Positions 15,826 through 23,756 of a stretch of 64,000 bases of DNA are shown in pieces (positions within the stretch are counted from its first letter, which is position 1; every line of letters starts with the position of its first letter). A program made the translations under genes and the position numbers. Source of the stretch: Nonomuraea sp. PA05 (GTDB taxonomy: Bacteria > Actinomycetota > Actinomycetes > Streptosporangiales > Streptosporangiaceae); contig NZ_VSEY01000058.1 in the NCBI RefSeq assembly GCF_008086045.1, forward strand, positions 1-64,000. Reading direction: 5' to 3'. The notes beneath the pieces were generated by a model that was not told the origin of the DNA, searched no databases, and saw only the letters and a program-made list of their open reading frames with translations.

Positions 15826-16476
15826 ATGCCCGCCCTGTACGGCATGCTCGCCCTGATCCAGGCCGTGACGGCCGCGCTGCTGGCACGATCGGCCCGGCGG
15901 ACCCCGCTCGCGGCGCCGGTGCGATCAGGCGGCCTCTCCGCGCTCGAGCGATCGGGGAGGTGGATCCCGTTCGTGGTCGCGGTGGGCGTCGCCTACGACT
16001 CGGCGGTCGTCGGAGCCGGGGCGCTGATCGGCGAGGGCCCGGCCCTGGACGCGCTCAGCCTCGGCCGGTTCGCCGCGCACGCCGTCCTGACCCCGCTGCT
16101 CATCGTGCACGCGGCCGTTCTCGCCCGGCGCGGGCTCCTCGTCCCGGCCTGGGTCCTGGCCGGGGCGCTGATCGTTTTCGACGTCGTGGCCCTCGCGGAC
16201 CTGCGGCTGGAGCCCCGATGGTGGGCGGGCACCCTGCGGCTCGTCTCCGCCGACCCGTCGGGCCCGCCGATCGCGGCGCTGGTCACGACGGTGGCCCTGC
16301 TGGCCGCCGGGGCGACGCTGTGGGCGCGCAGGCGGACGCCCTGGCTCGCCGCGGGCGCGGCCGTGCTGCTGGTGAGCGCGGGAGCGGCCGTGGCGGTGCC
16401 GATCCTGGGCAACGCGGGGGAGGCCGTCCTGATCGCGGCCCTCGTGGTGACCTCGCCGGTGGAGGGGTGCCGGTAA
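15826..16476 (+). CDS. Membrane protein of unknown function, C-terminus altered by transposon insertion
   Basis: 216 residues, about seven hydrophobic helices, Ala/Val/Leu-rich, no recognised family. GAGGAGG (15811-15817) is 8 nt before ATG 15826. The last codons run into the left inverted repeat of the Tn3-type element: the protein now ends SPVEGCR. Joining across the element at the GTGGA duplication restores SPVEARQGPRS before a TGA, so the original protein was about 4 residues longer and only its extreme tail changed. It is probably still functional. Confidence 0.7.
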   Translation: MPALYGMLALIQAVTAALLARSARRTPLAAPVRSGGLSALERSGRWIPFVVAVGVAYDSAVVGAGALIGEGPALDALSLGRFAAHAVLTPLLIVHAAVLARRGLLVPAWVLAGALIVFDVVALADLRLEPRWWAGTLRLVSADPSGPPIAALVTTVALLAAGATLWARRRTPWLAAGAAVLLVSAGAAVAVPILGNAGEAVLIAALVVTSPVEGCR

Positions 16477-16503
16477 GAAACGTGTCAGTGCGCCATGGAA
16501 AGC
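16464..16503 (+). repeat. Left terminal inverted repeat
   Basis: Starts GGGGTG, then CCGGTAAGAAACGTGTCAGT (16470-16489), and ends AAGC. Against the right end, 25 of the first 26 bases match, then the sequences diverge until the terminal AAGC. Confidence 0.85.
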
Positions 16504-16585
16504 GCTGTTTGTCCGAATGGGGGTGGAAGACCACCGTCGCCCGGCTGTCGTAGCGGTGGGGTGAAGCAGGAGGGGGCGTTCCCCC

Positions 16586-17820
16586 AGGCCAGGTAGTTAA
16601 GGTTTTCGTAGTGCCGTCAAGCGCGTGAGTTCTCGGGACGTGAGGACGGAGATCCAGTAGAACGGGTGATCTTCCACAATCAGCCGTCGAAGAACTGGAT
16701 CTCCGTTGCTTGCCGAGTAAGCCGGCTCTGTTGTTTCCCGCGCTGTCGAGACGGACTCTTCGCCCCCGCTCGGCAGCCGAGAGATTGTTCGCTCCTGGAC
16801 GCTTGGGTGAGCTGACCGCGCTCGTGCCGTTCGAGCTCATCGATGCGATCCTTGAGGAGACGCGCAACGTGCGCGTCGCCTGCGCGCTCTGCCCTCCCGC
16901 GTCGGGTCTACTTCCTGCTGGCGATGTGCCTGTTCCCCGAGGTCGGTTACCTGCTGGTCTGGCAGAAGCTGATCGCCTCGCTGACCGACCTGCCGGTCGT
17001 GACGCACACCGCCAAAGCCCTGCGTGACCTGCGCCGCAGAGTGGGCGGCGCACCGATGCGGCGCCTGTTCGAGGTGCTGAGCGGACCGCTGGCCCAGCCC
17101 ACGACGCCCGGAGCACGGTTCGGGGCGGGCAGCCCCGGCCACGGCGGCTACCCCCAGCTGGAACTGATGACACTCGTCGAGACCGGAACCCGAGCCCTGA
17201 TCGGCGCGATCTTCGGTCCCACCAGCGAAGGCGAGAGCGGCTATGCCCGGCGCCTGCTGCACCTGCTGACGCCCGACATGCTCGTGTTATGGGACAAAGG
17301 TTTCGACGGCAACGCCTTCCTCACCCAAGTCAGCGCCACCGGAGCGCAGGTGCTCGGCCGGTTGCGACCCCGACCGCTGCGGCTTCTCCATCGCCCTGCA
17401 CGCCGCCCGCGACCTGGTGATTCGCCCCGTCGACGACCCCGGCAACGCCACCGGCCTGGTCGCAACCATCGGACGCCGTGTTCCCGACCGCAGCCGCACC
17501 ATCACCAGCCTCGACATCACCCTCCTGCCACCCCCATCCACCCTGCCCGCCGCCTCCCGAGACGAGCGACCCATGCCCGCGGCCGACCGCCGCAGACAAC
17601 AACGGGTCCTGGCCTTCCTCCATCAAGACCCCAACCGCCCCTGGAGGGCCTGCGACATCGCCCACCACCTCGGCGATGTCACCAAGAACACCATTTATCG
17701 GCAGCTGTCGCGCTGGGCCGACGGCCAGCTCATCTGCAAGATCGGGCCGGGTATCCACCGTGCCGGACCGCCATCCTCTGCGCTCTTGCCAGCAGCGCAA
17801 AAGCCTTAACTACCTGGCCT
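16586..17820. mobile_element. Decayed IS4-type insertion sequence nested in the cassette
   Basis: Perfect 17-bp inverted ends AGGCCAGGTAGTTAAGG (16586-16602) and its complement (17804-17820) bound 1235 bp, shorter than the usual ~1.5-1.7 kb for actinomycete IS4-type elements. The transposase inside is frameshifted and has internal deletions. No clear target duplication touches the ends. Confidence 0.75.
16710..17809 (+). pseudogene. IS4-family transposase, frameshifted with internal deletions
   Basis: Three frames carry consecutive transposase pieces. Frame 1 (from TTG 16710) has the N-terminal IS4 domain up to LVPFELIDAILEETRNVR; frame 2 (from ~16895) continues VYFLLAMCLFPEVGYLLVWQKL, TAKALRDLRRRVGGAPMRRL, then YARRLLHLLTPDMLVLWDKG; frame 3 (~17380-17809) holds CGFSIALHAARDLVI and a helical tail ending at the right repeat. 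The segment with the first catalytic Asp (normally after the FG of ARFG) is missing, as is much of the DDE core after VLGRL. It cannot make a working transposase. Confidence 0.8.
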
Positions 17821-17974
17821 TGGCGTTAGCCGTCCATTCTGGCTGTCATGAGCAGCCCTCCCACAAGCAATCGGGTCCAGGGGCCGGCGATCCACGCATC
17901 CCCGGCTGCCCTTCCTGAGCGGGAGACAGGTCCCGGCGCCGCCGCCGGCTGAGGTCGCGGGACGCCCGGGCGGC

Positions 17975-18025
17975 TTGACAGCCGCGGCGCAAGGTTGCAT
18001 GGTTACTTACACATGTAGCTAACCA
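17975..18025 (+). promoter_or_regulatory. Promoter and palindromic operator of the GntR/ABC operon
   Basis: TTGACA (17975-17980) is a perfect -35 box; the -10 is poor. A 26-bp imperfect palindrome (18000-18025) follows: outer arms TGGTTA and TAACCA, inner TACA..TGTA, 20 of 26 positions symmetric. YtrA-type GntR proteins repress their own operons through such sites, so this is the probable autoregulatory operator. Confidence 0.6.
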
Positions 18026-18045
18026 GTTGGGCGGCTAAGCCAACG

Positions 18046-18420
18046 ATGGACGACGACCGACCGATCTTCCTTCAGATCGCCGAGCTGATCGAGAACTCGA
18101 TCATCGACGGGTCGCTGGTGGAGGAGGCCCAGGTCCCGTCCACCAACGAGCTTGCCGCCTTTCACCGGATCAACCCGGCCACCGCGGCCAAGGGCGTCAA
18201 CCAGCTCGTGTCGGAGGGAACGCTCTACAAGCGACGCGGCATCGGCATGTTCGTCGCCCCTGGCGCCCGGGCCAGGCTGCGCGAGCGGCGACGGGAACGG
18301 TTCACCGAACAGTACGTGGAACCCCTGCTCGCCGAGGCGCGCAAGCTCGGCATCGGCCACGACGAGCTGATGAAGATGATCGATTCATTCGGTGCGGTTG
18401 TCGGGAGGGACCTGGGATGA
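18046..18420 (+). CDS. GntR-family regulator, YtrA subfamily
   Basis: 124 residues: winged helix (IFLQIAELIENSIIDGSL, VPSTNELAAFHRINPATAAKGVNQL, GMFVAPGAR) followed by only ~45 residues, the short dimerising tail typical of YtrA regulators. YtrA proteins repress linked ABC transporter operons and respond to cell-wall-active compounds. The stop overlaps the ATG of the ABC ATPase (ATGA). No good ribosome site precedes ATG 18046; the operator lies 21-46 nt upstream. Confidence 0.88.
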   Translation: MDDDRPIFLQIAELIENSIIDGSLVEEAQVPSTNELAAFHRINPATAAKGVNQLVSEGTLYKRRGIGMFVAPGARARLRERRRERFTEQYVEPLLAEARKLGIGHDELMKMIDSFGAVVGRDLG

Positions 18421-19322
18421 CGACGGTGGTAACCGCACACGGGGTGACCAAGCGCTTTGGTGACGTCACGGCGCTCGACGACGTGAGCTTCGCGCTGGCC
18501 GAGCACACGATCTACGGCCTGCTCGGGCGCAACGGGGCGGGCAAGACCACCCTGATGCAGATCCTCACCGGGCAGGCGTTCGCGTCGTCGGGGAACGTGT
18601 CGGTCTTCGACGCGCCACCGGTGGAGAACCCGGCCGTCCTGTCGAAGGTCTGTTTCGTCCGGGAGAGCCAGCGCTACCCCCACGTCTACACCGTGCGCCA
18701 CGTCTTTCGCACCGCACGCCGGCTGTTTGCGAACTGGGACGACACGTTCGCGCACGGCCTCGCCGCGGACTTCCAGCTACCGGCCGGGCGGCTGGTCCGC
18801 AGGCTCTCGCGGGGCATGCTGTCGGCCCTCGGCGTGACCGTCGGGCTGGCCGCGCGGGCGCCCCTGACGTTCTTCGACGAGCCGTACCTCGGGCTCGACC
18901 CGGCCGCCCGGCAGCTTTTCTACGACCGCCTGCTCGCCGACTACGCCGGGCATCCCCGCACCGTGGTGCTGTCCACCCACCTCATCGACGAGGTGAGCGA
19001 TCTGGTCGAGCGGGTGCTGCTCATCGACCGTGGCCGGTTGCTGCTCGATGAGGACGCCGACGACCTGCGCGGGCGGGCGGTGGTGGCCACCGGACGGGCG
19101 GAGGCCGTGGACGGGTTCGCCGCCGGACGCACCGAGTTGCACCGCGAGCGGTTGAGCGGCCTGGTCCGGTCGACCGTGCTCGGTGGGCTCGGACCGCACG
19201 CGAAGGTGCTCGCGCAGGCGCTGGACGTCGAGCTGGAGCCGCTGTCGTTGCAGCAACTCGTGGTCCGCCTGACCGTACCGCCGACGACAACGGCGCCGGC
19301 GGACCGGGAGGCCGCCCGATGA
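18417..19322 (+). CDS. ABC transporter ATP-binding protein
   Basis: 301 residues. Walker A GRNGAGKTT, Q-loop region before the Walker B LTFFDEPYLGLDP, and H-loop LSTHLIDE are intact. The signature, normally LSGGQ, reads RLSRGML, a deviation also seen in YtrB-like exporters. The C-terminal ~80 residues are a non-catalytic extension. It would power the permease encoded next, with which it overlaps by 4 bp (ATGA). Likely an efflux or bacteriocin-resistance exporter judged from its GntR-YtrA context; the substrate is unknown. Confidence 0.88.
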   Translation: MTTVVTAHGVTKRFGDVTALDDVSFALAEHTIYGLLGRNGAGKTTLMQILTGQAFASSGNVSVFDAPPVENPAVLSKVCFVRESQRYPHVYTVRHVFRTARRLFANWDDTFAHGLAADFQLPAGRLVRRLSRGMLSALGVTVGLAARAPLTFFDEPYLGLDPAARQLFYDRLLADYAGHPRTVVLSTHLIDEVSDLVERVLLIDRGRLLLDEDADDLRGRAVVATGRAEAVDGFAAGRTELHRERLSGLVRSTVLGGLGPHAKVLAQALDVELEPLSLQQLVVRLTVPPTTTAPADREAAR

Positions 19323-20014
19323 ACCGCATCCGTCAGGTGGCCCGTCTCCAGGTGCCGGCCTGGCCGCAGATCCTGGGCTGGACGTGGAGCATGACGGCCG
19401 TCACGTTCGGCATCAACCTGTTGGCCTTCATGGCGAACTACGACCCCGGCGACGGCGTGACGAACACCGGCGGCCTGGTCAGCCTGTACGGCATCGCGAT
19501 CGGGATGGCCACCGTCTCGGTCACCCAGATCTTCCCGTACGCGCTGGGCATGAGCGTGACCCGCCGGGAGTTCTACCTGGCCTGGTCGGTGCTCGCGGTC
19601 GTCCAGTCGGTGCTCTACGCGCTGGTGCTCTGCCTGCTGCACGCCGTGGAACAGGCCACCGGCTACTGGGGGATGGGGTTGCGCTACTTCGGCCTGCCGT
19701 TCATGGATGACGCCCACCCGGTGCTGCTCCTGCTCGGGTACGCGGTACCCATGCTGGTCGTGACCCACCTCGGGATCCTGCTCGGCACGGTGCACCTGCG
19801 CTGGGGCACCACCGGCGTCCTCGCCAGCCTCACCCTGGCCTTCACAGCGCTCGGGCTGGCCGCCGCGCTGATCACGTGGACCCGGCAATGGCACGCGATC
19901 GGCCGCTGGTTGCTCGACCAGTCCCCCACGGCACTGCTCGCCGGCTGGCCGGTCCTGGTGGCCGCCGCGTTCGCGGTCGGCGGGTACAGGCTCATCCGCC
20001 GTGCCACCGCGTAG
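19319..20014 (+). CDS. ABC transporter permease
   Basis: 231 residues with six hydrophobic segments (for example MTAVTFGINLLAFMA, FYLAWSVLAVVQSVLYALVL, VLLLLGYAVPMLVVTHLGILL, WPVLVAAAFAVGGYRLI). It is the membrane half of the exporter encoded by the overlapping upstream ATPase gene. ABC-2-like topology; no family-specific motif recognised. Confidence 0.82.
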   Translation: MNRIRQVARLQVPAWPQILGWTWSMTAVTFGINLLAFMANYDPGDGVTNTGGLVSLYGIAIGMATVSVTQIFPYALGMSVTRREFYLAWSVLAVVQSVLYALVLCLLHAVEQATGYWGMGLRYFGLPFMDDAHPVLLLLGYAVPMLVVTHLGILLGTVHLRWGTTGVLASLTLAFTALGLAAALITWTRQWHAIGRWLLDQSPTALLAGWPVLVAAAFAVGGYRLIRRATA

Positions 20015-20125
20015 GCGCGGCGGGCACTCGGCCGCTCCGGACACCGGACAACGCGTACGCCAACTCCGCCGTGATGGGCCGCCAGATTGTCAGCCCTGTC
20101 CGCCCGCGTCCTTAGGAGAGATGCA

Positions 20126-20359
20126 ATGACGAGCAACAACACGCCCCCGCCCGCCCCAGGTCTCGGGATCTGGGAAAATCTCGGGATCTGGATCGCCTTC
20201 GGCGCTGCCTTCGGCCTCCTCGTCGGCGTCGTCGTTGGAAGTTTTTCCGACAACCTCGCTTACGGTGTCGCGCTAGGTTCGTCCATCGGTCCGGCCCTGG
20301 GCATAACCGCCTGGGCCGTCTTCATCGCGCCGCGAAGGAATACCCGCCGCGACTCCTGA
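20126..20359 (+). CDS. Small two-helix membrane protein
   Basis: 77 residues: Pro-rich start, GIWENLGIWIAFGAAFGLLVG glycine-zipper-like helix, a short loop, and a second helix LAYGVALGSSIGPALG. GGAGAG (20114-20119) is 6 nt before ATG 20126. It lies 111 bp after the permease gene in the same direction, so it may be an accessory of the exporter or an independent small membrane protein. No family recognised. Confidence 0.65.
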   Translation: MTSNNTPPPAPGLGIWENLGIWIAFGAAFGLLVGVVVGSFSDNLAYGVALGSSIGPALGITAWAVFIAPRRNTRRDS

Positions 20360-20734
20360 ACCGTCGAACCCGAGTATCGGCTACGGGGTCGCAGGCGCCA
20401 CCGGAAAGTCCAGAAAGCAACGCAACGGCGCTGGCGATGGCGGCCGCGCCAGATGACCGCGCCCCGGCGGGCCGAGATCTGGTGGCGGTTGAGTACGATC
20501 AGCAGCCGGCCCGAAGCGCGCCACCACCATGGCGATGTGGTACCGGTACAGCTTGGTCGAACCGACGCCAGGCCAAGCGGTGCTCCATACTCGGCTCACA
20601 CTCAGCGTCATCGACGCAGCCGGCCGTCCAGGCACTCCCGGCGTCGCGGTGGCCGCCATGGCACTCGCCGGCCGGATCGTCGACTGGGCGGATGGCTACG
20701 CTGCCCGTCTTGTTGAGGTGTCCAGGTCTGGCGG
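20360..20734. other. 375 bp without a supported gene inside the cassette
   Basis: A plus-strand frame from 20529 (MAMWYRYSLVEPTPGQ...) looks weakly protein-like, with codon use similar to neighbours, but it has no recognisable family and no good ribosome site. It may be debris from the module that brought the recombinase. Confidence 0.4.
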
Positions 20735-21253
20735 TCATAGGTCTTCGACGTAGTCGGCGGCGATGTCGTCGGGTGGGTTGGTGTACAGGCGCAGGTAGCG
20801 GTCGTTGGCGTGGCCGAGGCGGCGCTCAAGTTCGGCGCGGTTGCGGCCGGAGGCCTGCGACAGGCCGTAGGCGAAGGTGTGCCGGGCGTCGTGCGGGCGC
20901 AGGGTGCCGAGCTTGCGGTCGGGGTCGGGCATCTGGGCGTCGTGCAGGCGGCCGATCTCGCCGACGATGGCGTTGATGGAGCGGGCCGAGAGGCGGCCGT
21001 CGAAGCGGCCGACAGCAGCAGCGCGGCCGGTGATCCAGGCGCCGAAGCGCTCCAGGTGCCGGGAGATCTTGGCGGTGACCTCAGCTGAGCGGACTCCGCG
21101 CACGGCGAGATCGAGGTAGCGCTCCGTCCAGACTGGGAGGCTGTCGTCGGCCGGATCGAGGCGTTCGGGAAGCCCGATCACCTTTCGTGAAGTGATTTCG
21201 GCGTGATCCTGCCCGGCGAGCAGGGACGCCGAGCTGGGGGTGGAGGACAGCAA
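20735..21253 (-). pseudogene. Truncated tyrosine recombinase (integrase/TnpI-like)
   Basis: 172 codons. An N-terminal core-binding part (VWTERYLDLAVRGVRSAE, ISRHLERFGAWI) is joined directly to the catalytic end: LRPHDARHTFAYGL (HxxR box), LERRLGHAND (GH box) and the nucleophile RYLRLYTN. The stretch with the first catalytic Arg and the Lys strand (~120-150 residues in full-length recombinases) is missing, so an internal deletion has inactivated it. It reads away from the right end of the cassette, with possible recombination sites around its start. Some Tn3-family elements use a tyrosine recombinase (TnpI) for resolution, which fits this position. Confidence 0.72.
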
Positions 21254-21277
21254 GCAGCCACATTACTTCACGAAAGG
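21181..21277. repeat. 13-bp inverted repeat around the recombinase start
   Basis: CCTTTCGTGAAGT (21181-21193) and ACTTCACGAAAGG (21265-21277) are perfect inverted copies separated by 71 bp; extended to 16 bases they match at 15. Placement at the recombinase 5' end near the element terminus suggests recombinase binding sites of a resolution site. Confidence 0.6.
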
Positions 21278-21326
21278 GTCATTTCCTGAAGAGAATCAGC
21301 CAAGCGCGAGCTTGGGCCAGCAGCTC

Positions 21327-21366
21327 GCTTGGGGCTCAGTACTGACACGTTTCTTACCGGTACCCC
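21327..21366 (-). repeat. Right terminal inverted repeat
   Basis: Read inward from 21366: GGGGTA, then CCGGTAAGAAACGTGTCAGT, ending AAGC. It is followed outside by the GTGGA duplication (21367-21371). Confidence 0.85.
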
Positions 21367-21405
21367 GTGGAGGCGCGCCAAGGGCCGCGATCATGAGCCG
21401 GCGGC

Positions 21406-22830
21406 TCAGGGCTGGACGTGCGTCACCTCCACCCCGAGCAGGTCCGCCACCGCCCGCAGGTCGGCCAGGCGGTGGCCGGTGCCCAGCGCCCAGTGGTGGG
21501 AGATGCCGCTGGCGCTCCACGCGTCCATCCACTCGCCGGGGTCGCAGCCGAAGTCCACCCGGGACGTGGTGTTGCCGATCTGCAGCAGCGGCCCCGCCAC
21601 GACCTCGCCCTCCGACACGACGAAGCCGAAGCTGCCGTCCCTGGCCTGCCGCAGCCCGAACGCGGTGACGGGACCGCGCTTGACGTCGAACTCGACCGAC
21701 ACGCCCCACCCGCGCTTGCCGTGGTAGACGCCCAGCCCGCGCAGCAGCGGCCGGTGGGAGCTGATCGCCAGGTGGGCGGGGCCGTCGTGGCCCATCTCCA
21801 CGTGGCCGCGGGCGAAGTCCAGCGCCTGCAGCTCGGTGAACGAGCCGCCGCCGCCCAGCCGGTCCATGATCAGCATGGCCAGCGAGGTGCGCAGCTCGTA
21901 CTCGCCGGCGGCCGGGATGCCGCGCGCCGTGAGCAGGGACGCGCCGAGGATCATGCCCGCGCCGAGCCGCTCGTGCACCTCGCCGTCCAGGCCGCGGTGG
22001 TAGTAGGCGAGGCTGTCCAGCCCGAAGTCCTCGACCAGCCGGTCCAGGCCCACCGACACGCGGGCCGCCCACCCCAGGTCCTCCTCGTTGACCGAGTCGG
22101 CCAGCTCGAACACCTCGCGCGCCAGCGCCACCCGCTCGCCGGCCTCGGCGTCGGTGACCTTCTCCGTACGCACGCGCAGGTCGTCGAACTCCAGCACCTC
22201 CACGTGCCCGCCGAAGTTGGCGCTCACCAGCGTCAGGTCGGTGGCCACGTCCAGCATGCCCGGGTAGAGGTGCCCCATCAGGCCGTGCCGGCCGTGCCGC
22301 AGCGCCGCGCGCACGCCCGCCGCCCTGATCCAGCGGCCGATCCGCTCCCAGGCCCGCTCGTCCTCCAGGTAGCCGGACACCGACCGGAACGGGATGCCGC
22401 AGCGGGTGAAGGCGTTGGCCATCTCCGGCAGCGGGCAGGCGCCGCAGTAGGCCAGCCACTGGCCGGTGTCGAAGGTGGCGTGGTCCATCGACTCGGTGGG
22501 CTGCAGGTTGATCAGCAGCACGGGCGCGCCGCTGCGCTGCGCGATCGGCACCAGCATGGTGGCCGTCATGTACGTCGTCAGGAACCCGACGATCAGATCG
22601 CAGCCGGCGGCCCGCAGCTTCTCGGCCGCCTCGTCCCCCTCGCGGGCGTCGGAGATGAAGCCGACGTCCACGATCTCCGCGTCGAAGCCGCGCATGCGCT
22701 CAGAGACCCGCTCCGCGGACCGCTGGAGCTGGGGCAGCAGGTCGGGGAACTGCGGCCAGTAGGCGCCCAGCCCTCCGGCGACCAGTCCCACCTTGACGCG
22801 GGGCGGGGCGATGCGGGTGGTGGTGTTCAC
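21406..22830 (-). CDS. L-fucose/L-arabinose isomerase-family protein
   Basis: 474 residues. N-terminal Rossmann-like region (VGLVAGGLGAYWPQFPDLL, CDLIVGFLTTYMTATMLVPI) and central and C-terminal domains typical of the L-fucose isomerase C-terminal fold (GHVEMGHDGPAHLAI, FGCDPGEWMDAWSASGISHHWALG). Acidic residues of GLDSLAYYHRG and the His of the last motifs are candidate metal ligands. It should interconvert an aldose and a ketose; the exact sugar is not clear. GTG start at 22830 with GAGGAG ~6 nt upstream. It is the last gene of a PhoD, discoidin protein, isomerase operon (13- and 19-bp gaps). The downstream flank is the transposon insertion. Confidence 0.8.
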   Translation of the reverse strand: MNTTTRIAPPRVKVGLVAGGLGAYWPQFPDLLPQLQRSAERVSERMRGFDAEIVDVGFISDAREGDEAAEKLRAAGCDLIVGFLTTYMTATMLVPIAQRSGAPVLLINLQPTESMDHATFDTGQWLAYCGACPLPEMANAFTRCGIPFRSVSGYLEDERAWERIGRWIRAAGVRAALRHGRHGLMGHLYPGMLDVATDLTLVSANFGGHVEVLEFDDLRVRTEKVTDAEAGERVALAREVFELADSVNEEDLGWAARVSVGLDRLVEDFGLDSLAYYHRGLDGEVHERLGAGMILGASLLTARGIPAAGEYELRTSLAMLIMDRLGGGGSFTELQALDFARGHVEMGHDGPAHLAISSHRPLLRGLGVYHGKRGWGVSVEFDVKRGPVTAFGLRQARDGSFGFVVSEGEVVAGPLLQIGNTTSRVDFGCDPGEWMDAWSASGISHHWALGTGHRLADLRAVADLLGVEVTHVQP

Positions 22831-22849
22831 GAGTTTCTCCTCAGGGGTG

Positions 22850-23743
22850 TCAGCGCACTTCGACCTCGATGACGCGCGTGTAGTCGTTGGCGCCGTTGGA
22901 GGCCAGGGCGACGATGCGGACGGCGTCCGCGGTGACCGGGGCGAAGTCCGAGCGGGCCGATCCGGCGGTGTTGCCGCGCACCTGGGCGACCGTCTGCCAC
23001 TGGCCGCCTGCCTGGGCCTGCACGTCCCAGTCGCGCACGCCGTACCGGGAGGCGGGGTAGCGCTCGGTGTCCAGCGTGTACAGGTCCACGCGGGAGATCT
23101 GCCTGGCCCCGCCCAGCGCGATGGCCAGCGTGTCGGGCCAGGCCCTGGCGGTGGCGTCGTTCCAGCCGTTGCCGCCGGCCCAGCCGTTGGACGAGCGGTC
23201 GCCGTCGGCGACGCTGCACGGCGGGTAGTTGGCGTTGACGTGCTGGGAGGAGGCGGTGACGGGGCGGCGCAGCGCGAGGTTGCCGCCGTTGTCGAGCCCG
23301 TCCACGGGCACCACCTCGACCGGCACCTCCAGCGTGCGGTCCGGCGTGCGCAGGCTCAGGCCGTACGTGCCCTGCGGGGTGCCGGGCGGCACGGCGACCA
23401 GCAGGTTCGCGCCGACCTGGTAGCCGGGCGGCAGGTAGCTGGTCAGCATCGGGCGCGAGGCCGTCAGCGGCGGGTCCAGCTCGACCCGCATCGTGGCGTA
23501 CGAGGCCTTGCGGGCGTCGCTGCGCATGCCGATCTTGATCTTGGCGGGGCAGGCCGGGTCCACGCCGAGCGGGGCGACGAGCTTTTCGGCGCCCGCGACG
23601 GGGGTGAGCTTACCGGTGCCCTTGGAGACGCCCGGCTCGACCTTGACCGAGGCGGACTGCGGGGTCGGCTCGGGGTCGTGAGCGCCTGCCGTGGCGGTCA
23701 GGGTGACGGCGGCGGCCAGGGCGGCGGCGGTGAGTACGCGCAT
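22850..23743 (-). CDS. Secreted protein with C-terminal discoidin (F5/8 type C) domain
   Basis: 297 residues: Sec signal (MRVLTAAALAAAVTLTATAGA), a beta-rich middle (~25-150, with an NEW3-like extracellular domain pattern: PPGTPQGTYGLSLRTPD), and a discoidin domain (~155-297: NLALRRPVTASSQHVNANYPP, WDVQAQAGGQWQTVAQVRGN). No catalytic domain is visible. It probably binds a polysaccharide or cell surface in support of the PhoD and isomerase products of the same operon. AGGAAGGAG precedes ATG 23743. Confidence 0.78.
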   Translation of the reverse strand: MRVLTAAALAAAVTLTATAGAHDPEPTPQSASVKVEPGVSKGTGKLTPVAGAEKLVAPLGVDPACPAKIKIGMRSDARKASYATMRVELDPPLTASRPMLTSYLPPGYQVGANLLVAVPPGTPQGTYGLSLRTPDRTLEVPVEVVPVDGLDNGGNLALRRPVTASSQHVNANYPPCSVADGDRSSNGWAGGNGWNDATARAWPDTLAIALGGARQISRVDLYTLDTERYPASRYGVRDWDVQAQAGGQWQTVAQVRGNTAGSARSDFAPVTADAVRIVALASNGANDYTRVIEVEVR

Positions 23744-23756
23744 GATCGGCTCCTTC

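Larger units (their letters stand above)
16464..21366. mobile_element. Tn3-family-type, transposase-less passenger cassette (4.9 kb)
   Basis: Both ends start GGGGT and share CCGGTAAGAAACGTGTCAGT as inverted repeats, and the element is flanked by a perfect 5-bp direct repeat GTGGA (16459-16463 and 21367-21371). GGGG-starting repeats of ~38-40 bp and a 5-bp duplication are hallmarks of Tn3-family transposition. No Tn3 TnpA (~1000 aa) is present, so it moves, or moved, only with a helper in trans, like mobile insertion cassettes. Contents: a decayed IS4-type element, GntR/ABC-transporter operon, a small membrane protein, and a truncated tyrosine recombinase near a 13-bp inverted repeat. It landed in the last codons of the preceding membrane protein gene. 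Confidence 0.85.

Noticed and set aside
16575..17826. GGCGTT near both ends of the IS4-type element as a target duplication
   Set aside because: It is not adjacent to the left inverted repeat (5 bp off), so it does not fit a clean duplication.
20529..20753. Small plus-strand frame in the cassette (MAMWYRYSLV...)
   Set aside because: No ribosome site, no family; kept only as unassigned debris.
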